Shown: positions 55,972 through 63,780 of the stretch, one piece after another
Position numbering within the stretch: the stretch's first letter is position 1
How the letters are laid out: the number at the start of each line of letters is the position of its first letter
Origin: Bryobacterales bacterium
GTDB taxonomy: Bacteria; Acidobacteriota; Terriglobia; Bryobacterales; Bryobacteraceae
Length of the DNA stretch: 63,780 bases
Assembly (NCBI GenBank): GCA_016721425.1
Contig: JADKID010000030.1
Coordinates: forward strand, 1 to 63,780
Direction: 5' to 3'
Program-made: the position numbers and the translations under genes
The notes under the pieces: generated by a model
Told to the model about the DNA's origin: nothing
The model's database searches: none
What the model saw: the letters and a program-made list of their open reading frames with translations, nothing else

Positions 55972-58098
55972 GTGAATCTGTTCCATTTCCTACCCTATGC
56001 AGCAGCAATTTTCGGCCTGCTCCTGGCCGCGGCCAGTCTGTTGTCCCCCAAGCGCTCCGTCGCCACCTGGTGCTTCTTCGCCGGTATGGCGGTGCTCGGC
56101 ATAGACAGCGTATTCACGGGCTTGAGCCTGGCCGCCACGGACTTGTTCGAAGTGGTTCGCTGGCTGACGCTAGGGTTGATTGCCAAGTCCTTCGCACCCG
56201 CAGCCTGGCTTGGCTTCAGCCTGACCTACTCGCGGGGAGACTATCGCGAGTCCCTGGTGCGCTGGAGAATCCCACTGGCGATTGCCGCACTCCTGCCGAT
56301 CGGTTTGGCACTCGGCTTCCATGACGCGCTCTTCGAGTGGGCACCGGCCGGCGAAGAGTTGCTGCCTCGCTTCGGGGTGATCGCCAAGGTTCTGAACGCC
56401 ACCCTTCTGGTTGCGAATGTCTGGATTCTGATGAACCTGGAGCAGACGTTCCGATCGGCGGTCGGAACAATGCGCTGGCGAATCAAGTTCGTGATCCTCG
56501 GCCTGGCGGTGATCTTCGGCGCCCGGCTTTACGTTCGGAGCCAGGCGGTTCTCTATTCCGTGTACGACGTGAATTGGTCCGGCGTCGAGTCGAGTGGGCT
56601 TGTGATCGGGTGTGTCTTCCTGGTGGTGGCCTACGTGCGCACCGGCCTGGCCGAGATCGACGTGTACCCCTCCCGGTCCGTCCTGGGGTCTTCTGTGACG
56701 GTTCTCATGACCGGCGGATACCTCTTCGTCGTTGGGGTCCTGGCCAACGTGATCCGGCGCTTTGGCGGCGCAGAGAGTTTCCAGACCCAGGCTTTTGTCG
56801 TGCTACTGGGCATGGCCGGACTGGCCGCTCTCCTGCTCTCCGATCGGCTCCGGCAGCGCATTCACGGCTTCGTCGACCGCCACTTCGCCAGGGCGCAATA
56901 CGACTCCGTTCGAATCTGGACCGAGTTTTCGCGACGCCTTGCCAACGTCAAGAGTCAGGCCGGCCTCAGCACCGTGTCCGTGAAACTGATCTCAGAGACG
57001 TTTGAGGTGCTGTCGGTGACCATCTGGCTGCTGGATGAGCAGACGGAGCGCTTCGTGGCGGGCGCGTCCACCGCGCCTCTGCCAGGCGAGGACGCTGCCG
57101 GCAGTCCCCCCTCGGCAGCGTCCAGCGCCGTCGGGGCCGGCTTGCGGGTTCGATCCTCCCCGTTTGACCTGGAAGAGGTGGACGAGCCGTGGGCCGAGGA
57201 GCTGCGGCAACTCAATCGAACGACATTCCCGAATGGCGGCAATCGTTGGTGTGTTCCGTTGCGGGCAGGCGAACAGAGCTTGGGCGCCCTCGTTCTGGCA
57301 GACCGCGTCAATGGTGCGGTTTACACGGTGGAGCAGTTGCAGTTGCTGCAGTGCATTGCGGATCAGGTGACGTCGGTACTCTTGAACCTGCGGCTGGCCA
57401 ACGAGGTGGCCCGCTCCAGGGAACTGGAGGCGTTTCGGACCATGTCGGCGTTCTTCGTCCACGATTTGAAGAACGCTGCCGCATCGCTGAACCTGATGCT
57501 GAAGAACCTTCCGGTTCATTTTGACGACCCGGAGTTTCGGCAGGACGCCCTGCGCGCCATTGGCAATACTGCGCGGCGAATTGATGAGATGATCGGCAGG
57601 TTGACCGCGCTGAGGCAGCGGCCCCAGTTCAAGCCAGTAGAGGCCGACTTGAGTCAGCTCGTCAACGAGGCTCTGGACCGGCTCGGAGAGATGCCGCGCG
57701 TGGAGCTGACTAGGGAGTTGGCGCCGCTGCCTGGAATACTGGCCGACCGTGAACAGATCCAGAGCGTGGTGACCAACCTGGTGCTCAACGCTCGCGACGC
57801 GCTGGGGCAGGGAGGCCGCATTCGCATCCGCACGGAGCCGTCCGGCGGCAGCGTCGTGCTCACTGTCGTGGACAATGGCTGTGGGATGAGCGCGGCGTTT
57901 CTGAAAGACTCGCTGTTCCGCCCCTTTCAAAGCACGAAGAAGAACGGGCTCGGCATCGGCATGTTTCAGTCCCGGATGATCGTTGAGGCGCACGGGGGCA
58001 GTATCCGCGTGGAGAGTGAGCCAGGGAAAGGCAGCACCTTTCGTGTGAGCCTTCCCGTCTCTCAGCCAAGCCCTCAATCAGGCAAGGAAATCAAATGA
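55972..58098 (+). CDS. prsK: Exosortase-system sensor histidine kinase PrsK
   Basis: 708 residues, GTG start with GAGGA upstream. Seven to nine membrane helices occupy residues 1-290, a GAF domain about 310-480, then the dimerisation helix with FFVHDLKNAAASLNLMLKNL (phospho-histidine H497), and the ATPase domain with N box (LVLNARDAL), G1 (DNGCGM) and G2 (GLGIGMF). This is the PrsK architecture of PEP-CTERM systems. It would phosphorylate PrsR, whose gene overlaps its stop by four bases. Confidence 0.95.
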   Translation: MNLFHFLPYAAAIFGLLLAAASLLSPKRSVATWCFFAGMAVLGIDSVFTGLSLAATDLFEVVRWLTLGLIAKSFAPAAWLGFSLTYSRGDYRESLVRWRIPLAIAALLPIGLALGFHDALFEWAPAGEELLPRFGVIAKVLNATLLVANVWILMNLEQTFRSAVGTMRWRIKFVILGLAVIFGARLYVRSQAVLYSVYDVNWSGVESSGLVIGCVFLVVAYVRTGLAEIDVYPSRSVLGSSVTVLMTGGYLFVVGVLANVIRRFGGAESFQTQAFVVLLGMAGLAALLLSDRLRQRIHGFVDRHFARAQYDSVRIWTEFSRRLANVKSQAGLSTVSVKLISETFEVLSVTIWLLDEQTERFVAGASTAPLPGEDAAGSPPSAASSAVGAGLRVRSSPFDLEEVDEPWAEELRQLNRTTFPNGGNRWCVPLRAGEQSLGALVLADRVNGAVYTVEQLQLLQCIADQVTSVLLNLRLANEVARSRELEAFRTMSAFFVHDLKNAAASLNLMLKNLPVHFDDPEFRQDALRAIGNTARRIDEMIGRLTALRQRPQFKPVEADLSQLVNEALDRLGEMPRVELTRELAPLPGILADREQIQSVVTNLVLNARDALGQGGRIRIRTEPSGGSVVLTVVDNGCGMSAAFLKDSLFRPFQSTKKNGLGIGMFQSRMIVEAHGGSIRVESEPGKGSTFRVSLPVSQPSPQSGKEIK

Positions 58099-59453
58099 CA
58101 AAGACCAGGCTGCTGATCGTCGAGGACGACGAGGACATCCGCACTCAGATGAAGTGGGCGCTGGGCGCCGACTATGAAGTGCTGACGGCCGGGGACCGTG
58201 CTGGCGCCCTGACCGCATTCACCGCCGATCGTCCCTCAGTGACTCTGCTGGATCTGGGCTTGCCCCCCCGTCCCAACGAGCCGGATGAGGGCCTGGCGGT
58301 GCTCTCGGCGATTCTCTCACTGGACCCGCTGGCTAAGGTGATCGTGGTCTCCGGCCAGGGCGAAAAGCAGAACGCCCTGCGGGCTGTCGGGGCCGGCGCT
58401 TACGATTTTCTCTGCAAGCCGGTGGACATGGACGAGCTAACGCTCGTGCTGCACCGTTGCGTCTACCTGGCGGAGCTCGAGCAGGAATACCGAGCCATGC
58501 AGGCCGGCGCGCAGGCCGGCGTGTTTGAAGATATGCTCGGCGCCAGCCCACAGATGCAGGCCGTCTTCGATTTCATTCGCAAAGTGGCGCCCACCAACGC
58601 CCCGGCCCTGATCCTAGGCGAGAGTGGCACCGGCAAGGAGATGGTGGCCCAGGCGATCCATCGCCGCAGCACGCAGAGTGGTGGCCCGTTCGTCGCCATC
58701 AACTGCAACGCCATCCCGGAGAATCTCCTAGAGTGTGAGCTCTTCGGCCATGAGAAGGGCGCGTTCACGGGGGCGCAAACGCAGCGCAAAGGGCACATTG
58801 AGTCCGCCGCGGGGGGGACCCTGTTCCTCGATGAGATCGGGGAGCTGCCTGCGCAGGTCCAGGTGAAGCTGCTGCGCTTCCTGCAGGAGAAGTGCTTCCA
58901 GCGCGTCGGCGGCCGGCAGGAGATCGCCAGCGATGCCCGCGTCATCACGGCGACGAACAAGAACTTGCAGGAGTACACGGCCAGCGGGAAATTCCGGGAG
59001 GATCTGTACTTCCGCCTGGCCGTGATGGTGGTCAAGGTGCCCGCCCTGCGGGAGCGGGGGGACGATGTCCTCCTGGTGGCGAAGGCGTTTCTGCAAGGCT
59101 ATGGGGCCGAGCATGGCAAGCCGGGACTGACATTCGCGCCGGACGCGATGCGGGCGTTGAGTGTATACCGCTGGCCGGGGAATGTTCGGGAGTTGCAGAA
59201 CCGGGTGCGGCGGGCGGTCATCATGGCGGACGGGAAGCGGGTTTCGGCCCGGGATCTGGAATTGGCGGATGCGGTCGGCGAGTTGCCGACCCAGACGCTG
59301 AAGGAAGCGCGGGAGGCGGTGGAGCGGGAGATGGTGCAGGAGGCGCTACGGCGGCATCGGGGGAAGATCACATCGGCGGCGGTGGAGTTGGGGATCAGCC
59401 GGCCGACGCTGTATGAGCTGATGGAGAAGCTGGGGATCGGGCGGGAGGGGTGA
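58095..59453 (+). CDS. prsR: Exosortase-system sigma-54 activator PrsR
   Basis: 452 residues: receiver domain with acidic pair EDD (10-12), phospho-acceptor D53 (LLDLGLPPRP) and K108; AAA+ domain with Walker A GESGTGKE (175-182), GAFTGA (222-227), LFLDEIGE; and a Fis-type helix-turn-helix (GKITSAAVELGISRPTLYELMEKLGI). PrsR proteins activate sigma-54 promoters in front of PEP-CTERM genes. Two such promoters lie downstream, at 59778 and 61609. The PrsK-PrsR-substrate order supports this. Confidence 0.95.
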   Translation: MTKTRLLIVEDDEDIRTQMKWALGADYEVLTAGDRAGALTAFTADRPSVTLLDLGLPPRPNEPDEGLAVLSAILSLDPLAKVIVVSGQGEKQNALRAVGAGAYDFLCKPVDMDELTLVLHRCVYLAELEQEYRAMQAGAQAGVFEDMLGASPQMQAVFDFIRKVAPTNAPALILGESGTGKEMVAQAIHRRSTQSGGPFVAINCNAIPENLLECELFGHEKGAFTGAQTQRKGHIESAAGGTLFLDEIGELPAQVQVKLLRFLQEKCFQRVGGRQEIASDARVITATNKNLQEYTASGKFREDLYFRLAVMVVKVPALRERGDDVLLVAKAFLQGYGAEHGKPGLTFAPDAMRALSVYRWPGNVRELQNRVRRAVIMADGKRVSARDLELADAVGELPTQTLKEAREAVEREMVQEALRRHRGKITSAAVELGISRPTLYELMEKLGIGREG

Positions 59454-59525
59454 GTGGATGCCCATCGGCCCGTCCCCGGAGAAGCTCGGTATCTGACGAA
59501 ATGAGCGATCGAGGTACCTCCCCAG

Positions 59526-59541
59526 CCGGCAGAGGTGCCGG
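59526..59541. promoter_or_regulatory. Inverted repeat after prsR, terminator or activator site
   Basis: CCGGCA-GAGG-TGCCGG, a perfect 6-bp inverted repeat 72 bases past prsR and about 240 bases before the sigma-54 promoter. No T run follows. It could be a weak terminator or a PrsR site. The rest of 59454-59777 shows only the word GGAACGATTT (59722-59731), also present at 61427-61436 before the second substrate gene. Confidence 0.35.
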
Positions 59542-59777
59542 ATTCTCTTACGTTCAGGTGAAATTGCGGCCGCTGCCCTTAAGTAAAAGTGGAATTGAGG
59601 TTTGACTTCAACCGTACTAAAGACGCTTGAATTGGGCTGTCGGAACACTTAACAAACTAGGTTGTCCTTGGGATAGAAGTCCAGCGGAGTAGCAGACGCA
59701 CTCGGGTCAGCGTAACGACTTGGAACGATTTGGTTTAAGTGAGACCCACCCAGACTCCATCAGGTTCGGAGTACAGA

Positions 59778-59793
59778 TGGCACGGCACTTGCA
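59778..59793 (+). promoter_or_regulatory. Sigma-54 promoter of the first sorting substrate gene
   Basis: TGGCAC-GGCAC-TTGCA is a perfect match to the -24/-12 core with correct spacing, about 53 bases before the ATG. It links this gene to PrsR. Confidence 0.85.
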
Positions 59794-59845
59794 GTTTCGG
59801 TTAAGCGGGTCCGGTTTCCGCCTGACCCGGAAGGTGAGGCCCACA

Positions 59846-60430
59846 ATGAGGAAGATTCAGATTCTCAACTTGATCGCGGCCATCGCTATGCTGGCCGCTA
59901 CCGCATCAGCAGACTTCATTCCCTATCCCAACGTTGGCACTTTGGCACCGTCGACGACGTTCACTGCGACGCAGACTGGGCCTGTGTTTCTGGCCTATTT
60001 TTATGCGCAGGACGCAGGATACAACAGCACCATCGGCATGAGGGTCAACGGAGCCCCCGCGACGGCATTTGGTCTGCCAAACCATAGTTCCGCGTATGGC
60101 CTAACGTTCAACTTGGGAAGCGTAAACGCCGGAGATTCTCTGGTGTTTGAACTTAAGGTTGACGACCTTGGGTATTCCTGGTACTCAGCTCCCAGTTTGA
60201 ACAGCGATTTGCTCAATCACGCCTACGCCACCCCTTGGAGTGGCGACAGTGTGATCCCGCCGGGAACGTACGTCGGCTTCGAGGACCTGCCTGGCGGCGG
60301 TGACCGAGACTACAATGATCACCAGTTCGTCTTCACGAACGTCAGCGTTCCCGACGGCGGTATGACTTTGATGCTGCTTGGCGGTGCGCTCGTTGGTCTC
60401 GAGACCCTGCGCCGGAAGTTCCGCATGTAA
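59846..60430 (+). CDS. Exosortase substrate with DUF4114-like domain and VPDGG tail
   Basis: 194 residues. Signal peptide MRKIQILNLIAAIAMLAATASA; beta-rich body ending in FEDLPGGGDRDYNDHQFVF, the calcium-type signature of DUF4114 domains; C-terminal sorting tail VPDGGMTLMLLGGALVG, a hydrophobic helix, then RRKFRM. The frame is open upstream to 59720 but the signal peptide fixes the start at 59846. A surface or matrix protein, anchored or released after exosortase cleavage. Under the sigma-54 promoter at 59778 and followed by a strong hairpin. Confidence 0.92.
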   Translation: MRKIQILNLIAAIAMLAATASADFIPYPNVGTLAPSTTFTATQTGPVFLAYFYAQDAGYNSTIGMRVNGAPATAFGLPNHSSAYGLTFNLGSVNAGDSLVFELKVDDLGYSWYSAPSLNSDLLNHAYATPWSGDSVIPPGTYVGFEDLPGGGDRDYNDHQFVFTNVSVPDGGMTLMLLGGALVGLETLRRKFRM

Positions 60431-60450
60431 GCATTCTCTCCATTCTTGGA

Positions 60451-60488
60451 ACGCCAAGAGGGCCGGAGTAATCCGGCCCTCTTGGCGT
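60451..60488 (+). terminator. 17-bp hairpin with GUAA loop after the first substrate gene
   Basis: Perfect 17-bp stem, 5' arm ACGCCAAGAGGGCCGGA, loop GTAA, then the exact complement. Twenty bases after the stop. There is no T run, so it may stop transcription only partly or protect the mRNA 3' end. An identical stem with loop GAGA follows the second substrate gene. Confidence 0.8.
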
Positions 60489-60579
60489 CTGTCCGCTCGG
60501 TCCGGAGCCCACGGAGCCCGCAACTGCTTTCCGGTTTGGTTTACCCCCTGAGCAGTTCGACAGGTTGAATGTGGCATTC

Positions 60580-61398
60580 GACGCGGCGATCCATCGACGG
60601 ACCGGGCGGAGTGGCGGCCTGTTCGTCGCCATCAACGGCAACGCGATTCCGGGGAATCTGCTGGAGATTGAGCTATTCGGCTATGAGAAGGGCGCGTTCA
60701 CGGGGGCGCAGACGAAGCGCAAGGGGCATATTGAGACCGCCGCCGGGTGTACGTTCTTCCTCGACGAGATCGGGGACCTGCCTGCGCGGGTCCAGGTGAA
60801 GCTGCTGCGCTTCCTGCAGTAGAAGTGCTTGCAGCGTGTCGGCGGCCGCCAGGACATTTCCAGCGATGCCCGCGTCATCACGGCGACGAACAAGAATCTG
60901 CAGGAGTACACCGCCAACGGGAAGTTTCTGGAGGATCTGTACTTCCGCCTGGCCGTGCTGGTGGTCAAGGTGCCCGCCCTGCGGGAGCGGGGGGACGATG
61001 TCCTCCTGGTGGCAAAGGCGTTTCTGCAAGGCTATGGGGCCGAGCATGGCAAGCCCGGGTTGACGTTCGCGCCGGACGCGCTGCGGGCGTTGAGTGTATA
61101 CCGCTGGCCGAGGAATGTTCGGGAGTTGCAGAACCGGATGCGGCGGGCGGTCATCATGGCTGACGGGAAGAGAGTCGGCGCTCGGTATCTGGAGTTGATG
61201 GATGCCTTGAGCGAATTACCGCCCCAGACGCTGAAGGAAGCGCGGGAGGCCGTCGAGCGGGATATGGTGCAGGAGGCGCTGCGGCGGCATCGAGGGAAGA
61301 TCACTCCGGCGGCCGTCGAACTGGGGATCAGCCAGCCGATGCTGTACGAGTTGATGGAAAAGCTGGGGATCGCGCGAGGGTTAAGATGTCGTGGGTGA
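60580..61398 (+). pseudogene. prsR: Truncated second copy of prsR
   Basis: A duplicate of the last two thirds of prsR (matching 58650-59450), beginning at RRTGRSGGLFVAINGNAIPGNLLEIELFGYEKGAFTGA. The receiver domain and Walker A are missing, and a TAG at 60820 replaces the glutamate codon of LQEKC. From 60823 the frame is open to 61398 and keeps the rest of the AAA+ domain and the Fis-type helix-turn-helix. The C-terminal part could still be translated as a free DNA-binding fragment from an internal start, but I see no ribosome site. The 60489-60579 lead-in shows nothing. Confidence 0.9.
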
Positions 61399-61608
61399 GA
61401 GCCATTCCGAACTCGCGATTTGTGTCGGAACGATTTACGGCGACGCACCGACGGCATCATTGCCCGTAACACACTGCCACACAGTGGTTTGCTGCCGTGA
61501 AACCGAAGTGCCGGGATTTGGCAGTGTCGAAATCCTTTACGGTGAGGACCGGCGGACCGGGGCGGGCTGGAACGCTTGACATATTTACTTTGATAGGGTT
61601 ACGGCAAG

Positions 61609-61624
61609 TGGCCCATGGCGTGCT
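61609..61624 (+). promoter_or_regulatory. Sigma-54 promoter of the second sorting substrate gene
   Basis: TGGCCC-ATGGC-GTGCT, correct GG-N10-GC spacing. The predicted start site is about 15 bases before the ATG, just ahead of a GGAGG ribosome site. The 61399-61608 region upstream would hold PrsR sites; only the shared word GGAACGATTT (61427-61436) is noted. Confidence 0.6.
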
Positions 61625-61649
61625 ACCACCTTGAGTGGAGGTTCGGAAG

Positions 61650-62279
61650 ATGCGTGCAGTCGGAATCGGTCTCTTGCTGGTGATGGCGGGATCGTCAGTT
61701 TTTGCTGACAGCTTGGTGGCCAGATTCGGGCCGGCCTATTCCACGGGGGGGATATACGTCGACGTGAGTGCTGTCCCACTGGGAACAAGCCCAATCAGTG
61801 TCGCCGGTGCCTATGATGTTTCGTTCTCTCCGGCTACACCGGACAACAGCAACACTAGAGGCGTCGTCCAAGGCCCCCCCCCAAACCACGCAATTCCAAT
61901 CCCGTGGAGTGGACAGTATTTTTCCACTGGCGGGGTGTCTACTGAAACGATTACTATCCATTTCGTAAACCCGCAAACGAGCCTTACGTTCCTGTGGGGT
62001 TCTGTCGATCTCTACAATACCCTCACCATCGGGAACACGTCGTGGACCGGTGCTGATGTTATTCCCCCGACCGGCGCTGACGGGAACCAGGGTCCTACCG
62101 GTAGCGCATATGTCTTAATCGCGACTGATCAGCCTTTCCATGATGTCACCTTCAAAAGTGACCAATACGCTTTCGAGTTTGCCGATGTTCGGGCGGTACC
62201 CGACGGCGGCATGACTCTCATGCTGCTGGGCGGTGCACTGGTTGGTTTCGAGACTCTGCGCCGGAAGTTCCGCGCGTAG
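61650..62279 (+). CDS. Exosortase substrate with VPDGG tail (second)
   Basis: 209 residues from ATG 61650 (GGAGG upstream). Signal peptide MRAVGIGLLLVMAGSSVFA; a beta-rich body with TSLTFLWGSVDLYNTLTIG and YVLIATDQPFHDVTFKSDQYAFEFADV, a pattern known from exosortase-dependent surface proteins of the Npun_F0296 kind; then the tail VPDGGMTLMLLGGALVG and RRKFRA. The body is unrelated to that of the first substrate, while tail and downstream hairpin are nearly the same. Confidence 0.9.
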   Translation: MRAVGIGLLLVMAGSSVFADSLVARFGPAYSTGGIYVDVSAVPLGTSPISVAGAYDVSFSPATPDNSNTRGVVQGPPPNHAIPIPWSGQYFSTGGVSTETITIHFVNPQTSLTFLWGSVDLYNTLTIGNTSWTGADVIPPTGADGNQGPTGSAYVLIATDQPFHDVTFKSDQYAFEFADVRAVPDGGMTLMLLGGALVGFETLRRKFRA

Positions 62280-62301
62280 ACACTTCCCTTCCTTAGGTTG
62301 G

Positions 62302-62339
62302 ACGCCAAGAGGGCCGGAGAGATCCGGCCCTCTTGGCGT
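62302..62339 (+). terminator. 17-bp hairpin with GAGA loop after the second substrate gene
   Basis: The same 17-bp stem as at 60451 (ACGCCAAGAGGGCCGGA and complement), with loop GAGA in place of GTAA. Both are GNRA tetraloops. Twenty-two bases after the stop; only a short TTT follows. Confidence 0.8.
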
Positions 62340-62808
62340 TTCGGTGACTCCCATTGGGCCTCTGTGTTGGCTGTTCTCCCCGCCGCGGCCGTAACCGAAC
62401 GCCAGGCATACCCGTGCCCCCTTCGACATTGGCGTCTGGGACTGACCGCTTGGATTATCTTGCGGCGTGGGCATCCGGCTGTAGTAGTGGCGAGCCCTAA
62501 GCCACGGCGAGCCGGACGCGGTGACGGCAAGGCCAATTACCAGAGCCACCACGAAGTCACCGGCCCACAGAGTCCGAGGATCGGCTACGCGACTGAGGCG
62601 GGTTTGGCGAGTAGTGTTCGGTATGCCGTTGGTTGCCTTGGAGAGAGAGCTAACGAGACTGTCCGTGCGGGACTAACTGCAAGTGTGGCTGGGACCGAGC
62701 CGATGGTAGCATATGAGGTGGCTCGTCCCTCCGGACGGCCGCGGCCCCTTTTAAGAGGATTGGTACGGGCGCTTGCCCGAAGTACTTTCTGGGCTAGCTA
62801 AGGACTCA
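62340..62808. other. Non-coding stretch before wecB
   Basis: About 470 bases. A plus-strand frame (62298-62801) crosses the hairpin and has no motif. No clear promoter; TGGTAC and TTGCC at 62761-62777 resemble sigma-54 elements but are one base too far apart. Confidence 0.4.
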
Positions 62809-63780
62809 ATGATGAAAGTGATTGTGGTGGCTGGAGCGCGGCCAAACTTCATGAAAGTGGCGCCATTGATGGAGGCCCTGGGGCGGCGCGCGGGGGTGGA
62901 GGCGCTGCTGGTGCATACCGGGCAGCACTACGACTCCAGAATGTCGGACGAGTTCTTCCGGGACCTTGGATTGCCGGAACCGGCGGTGAATCTGGGCGTG
63001 GGATCGGGTAGCCATGCGGTGCAGACGGCACGGGTAATGATGGCGTTCGAGGAGGTATGCGGGCGGGAGAAGCCGGATTGGGTTGTGGTAGTTGGGGATG
63101 TGAACTCGACGATTGCCTGCGCGTTGACGGCGAAGAAGATGGGGATCCGGGTGGCGCATGTGGAGGCGGGGTTGCGGTCACGGGATATGACGATGCCGGA
63201 GGAGTTGAAACCGCCTTTGCACGGACGCGATCAGTGATCTTTTTGTTTACCACCGAGGCCGGGGCGGGGGAGAACCTGGCGCTGGAGGGCGTGGCCGCGG
63301 AGCGCGTGCGCTTCGTGGGGAACACCATGATCGACACTCTGCTCCGGCATGTGGCGAAGGCGCGCGGGTTGGAGTTGCCAGCAGGGTTGGTGGAGGGACA
63401 ATATGCAGTGCTGACGTTGCACCGGCCGGCGAACGTGGACGACCGGCGTGTGATGAGCGAGTTGTTGGAGGCGATGGGAGCGATCGCCGAGCGCGTGCCG
63501 GTGGTGTTTCCGGCGCATCCGCGGACGCGGGCGCGGCTGGAGGAGTTCGGGTTCGGTGACAGGCTCGGCCGACTGCGAGTGATGGAGCCAATGAGCTATC
63601 TGCCGTTTCTGGGGCTGATGGCGCGGGCACAGTTGGTGTTGACTGATAGCGGGGGCATCCAGGAAGAGACGACGGTACTGGGGGTGCCGTGCCTGACGCT
63701 GCGGGAGAACACGGAGCGGCCGATCACGTGCGAGCAGGGCACGAACGAGTTGGTTGGGCGGGACGGAGGACGGATCAGGC
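62809..63780 (+). pseudogene. wecB: UDP-N-acetylglucosamine 2-epimerase (WecB), two frameshifts, cut by window end
   Basis: Interconverts UDP-GlcNAc and UDP-ManNAc for surface polysaccharides. ATG 62809 (AAGGA upstream) starts VIVVAGARPNFMKVAPLMEAL, then LLVHTGQHYD, VVVVGDVNSTIACALTAKK and VAHVEAGLRS. After MPEEL the frame fails: one extra A in AAA (near 63209) and one extra T in TTTTT (near 63240) must both be removed to recover NRLCTDAISD and FTTEAGAGENLALEG. Beyond 63240 the enzyme is intact to the window end (VLTLHRPANVDD, TDSGGIQEETTVLG, NTERP). Both indels are in short homopolymers within 40 bases, so a sequencing error is as likely as a true pseudogene. Confidence 0.88.

Noticed and set aside
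62761..62777. Sigma-54 promoter before wecB (TGGTAC and TTGCC)
   Set aside because: The GG and GC are 11 bases apart, one too many; sigma-54 tolerates no change in this spacing.

Overview
The window looks like the chromosome of a motile, diderm Acidobacteriota, most likely from the Bryobacterales (Solibacter-like) group. This is inferred from the high GC content, the style of the 16S rRNA, the VPDGG-type C-terminal sorting tails with an exosortase/PrsK/PrsR locus, and the organisation of the flagellar genes. The assignment is inference; a 16S search would settle it.

Layout. (1) 1-4399 is a graveyard: a serine/threonine kinase gene broken by many frameshifts, a helicase remnant with two in-frame stops and a frameshift, an orphan plasmid RepA-type gene, and the 3' part of a tRNA-Gly(CCC) that lacks its 5' half. 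Together they look like the scar of an integrated plasmid or island. (2) 4400-5506 is a diguanylate cyclase. (3) 5529-43251 is an almost complete flagellar island of more than 40 genes. The minus strand carries flgBC-fliEFGHIJ, fliD with a small chaperone-like gene, fliC, flbD-motAB, fleQ-like-flhA-flhF-fliA-fliN-orf-flgM-flgN-like-flgKL, and flgFGAH plus flgI-flgJ. The plus strand carries fliM, fliS, and fliK-flgDE-fliN2-fliOPQR-flhB-receiver-motA2B2. No cheA, cheW, MCP, flhG or fliL is visible. (4) 43661-45064 is a polyprenyl-phosphate sugar transferase. (5) 45594-50956 is an rRNA operon, 16S-tRNA-Ala-tRNA-Ile-23S-5S-terminator, with boxA-like elements and a 23S processing stem. (6) 51339-52692 holds remnants of a GNAT toxin-like acetyltransferase and an IS630-family transposase. 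(7) 53204-62339 is a protein-sorting locus: a TonB-like protein, an exosortase, the histidine kinase PrsK, the sigma-54 activator PrsR, and two exosortase substrates separated by a truncated prsR copy. (8) 62809 to the end is wecB, UDP-GlcNAc 2-epimerase, with two frameshifts.

How it works together. The sequence supports a three-tier flagellar hierarchy. A FleQ-like sigma-54 activator would drive the rod/hook/export operons: three sigma-54 promoters (flgB, flgF, fliK) lie exactly 15 nt before the start codon, and tandem GTCAA-N4-TTGAC-like sites lie upstream of them. FliA (sigma-28), restrained by FlgM, would drive fliC, flbD-motAB and fliD through TAAAG-N15-CGA-type promoters. The sorting locus repeats the sigma-54 theme: PrsK/PrsR would activate sigma-54 promoters ahead of both substrate genes.

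The most unusual signals are the fixed promoter-to-start geometry, which implies nearly leaderless sigma-54 flagellar transcripts, and the two substrate genes, which have unrelated bodies but a near-identical tail followed by the same 17-bp hairpin capped by different GNRA loops.
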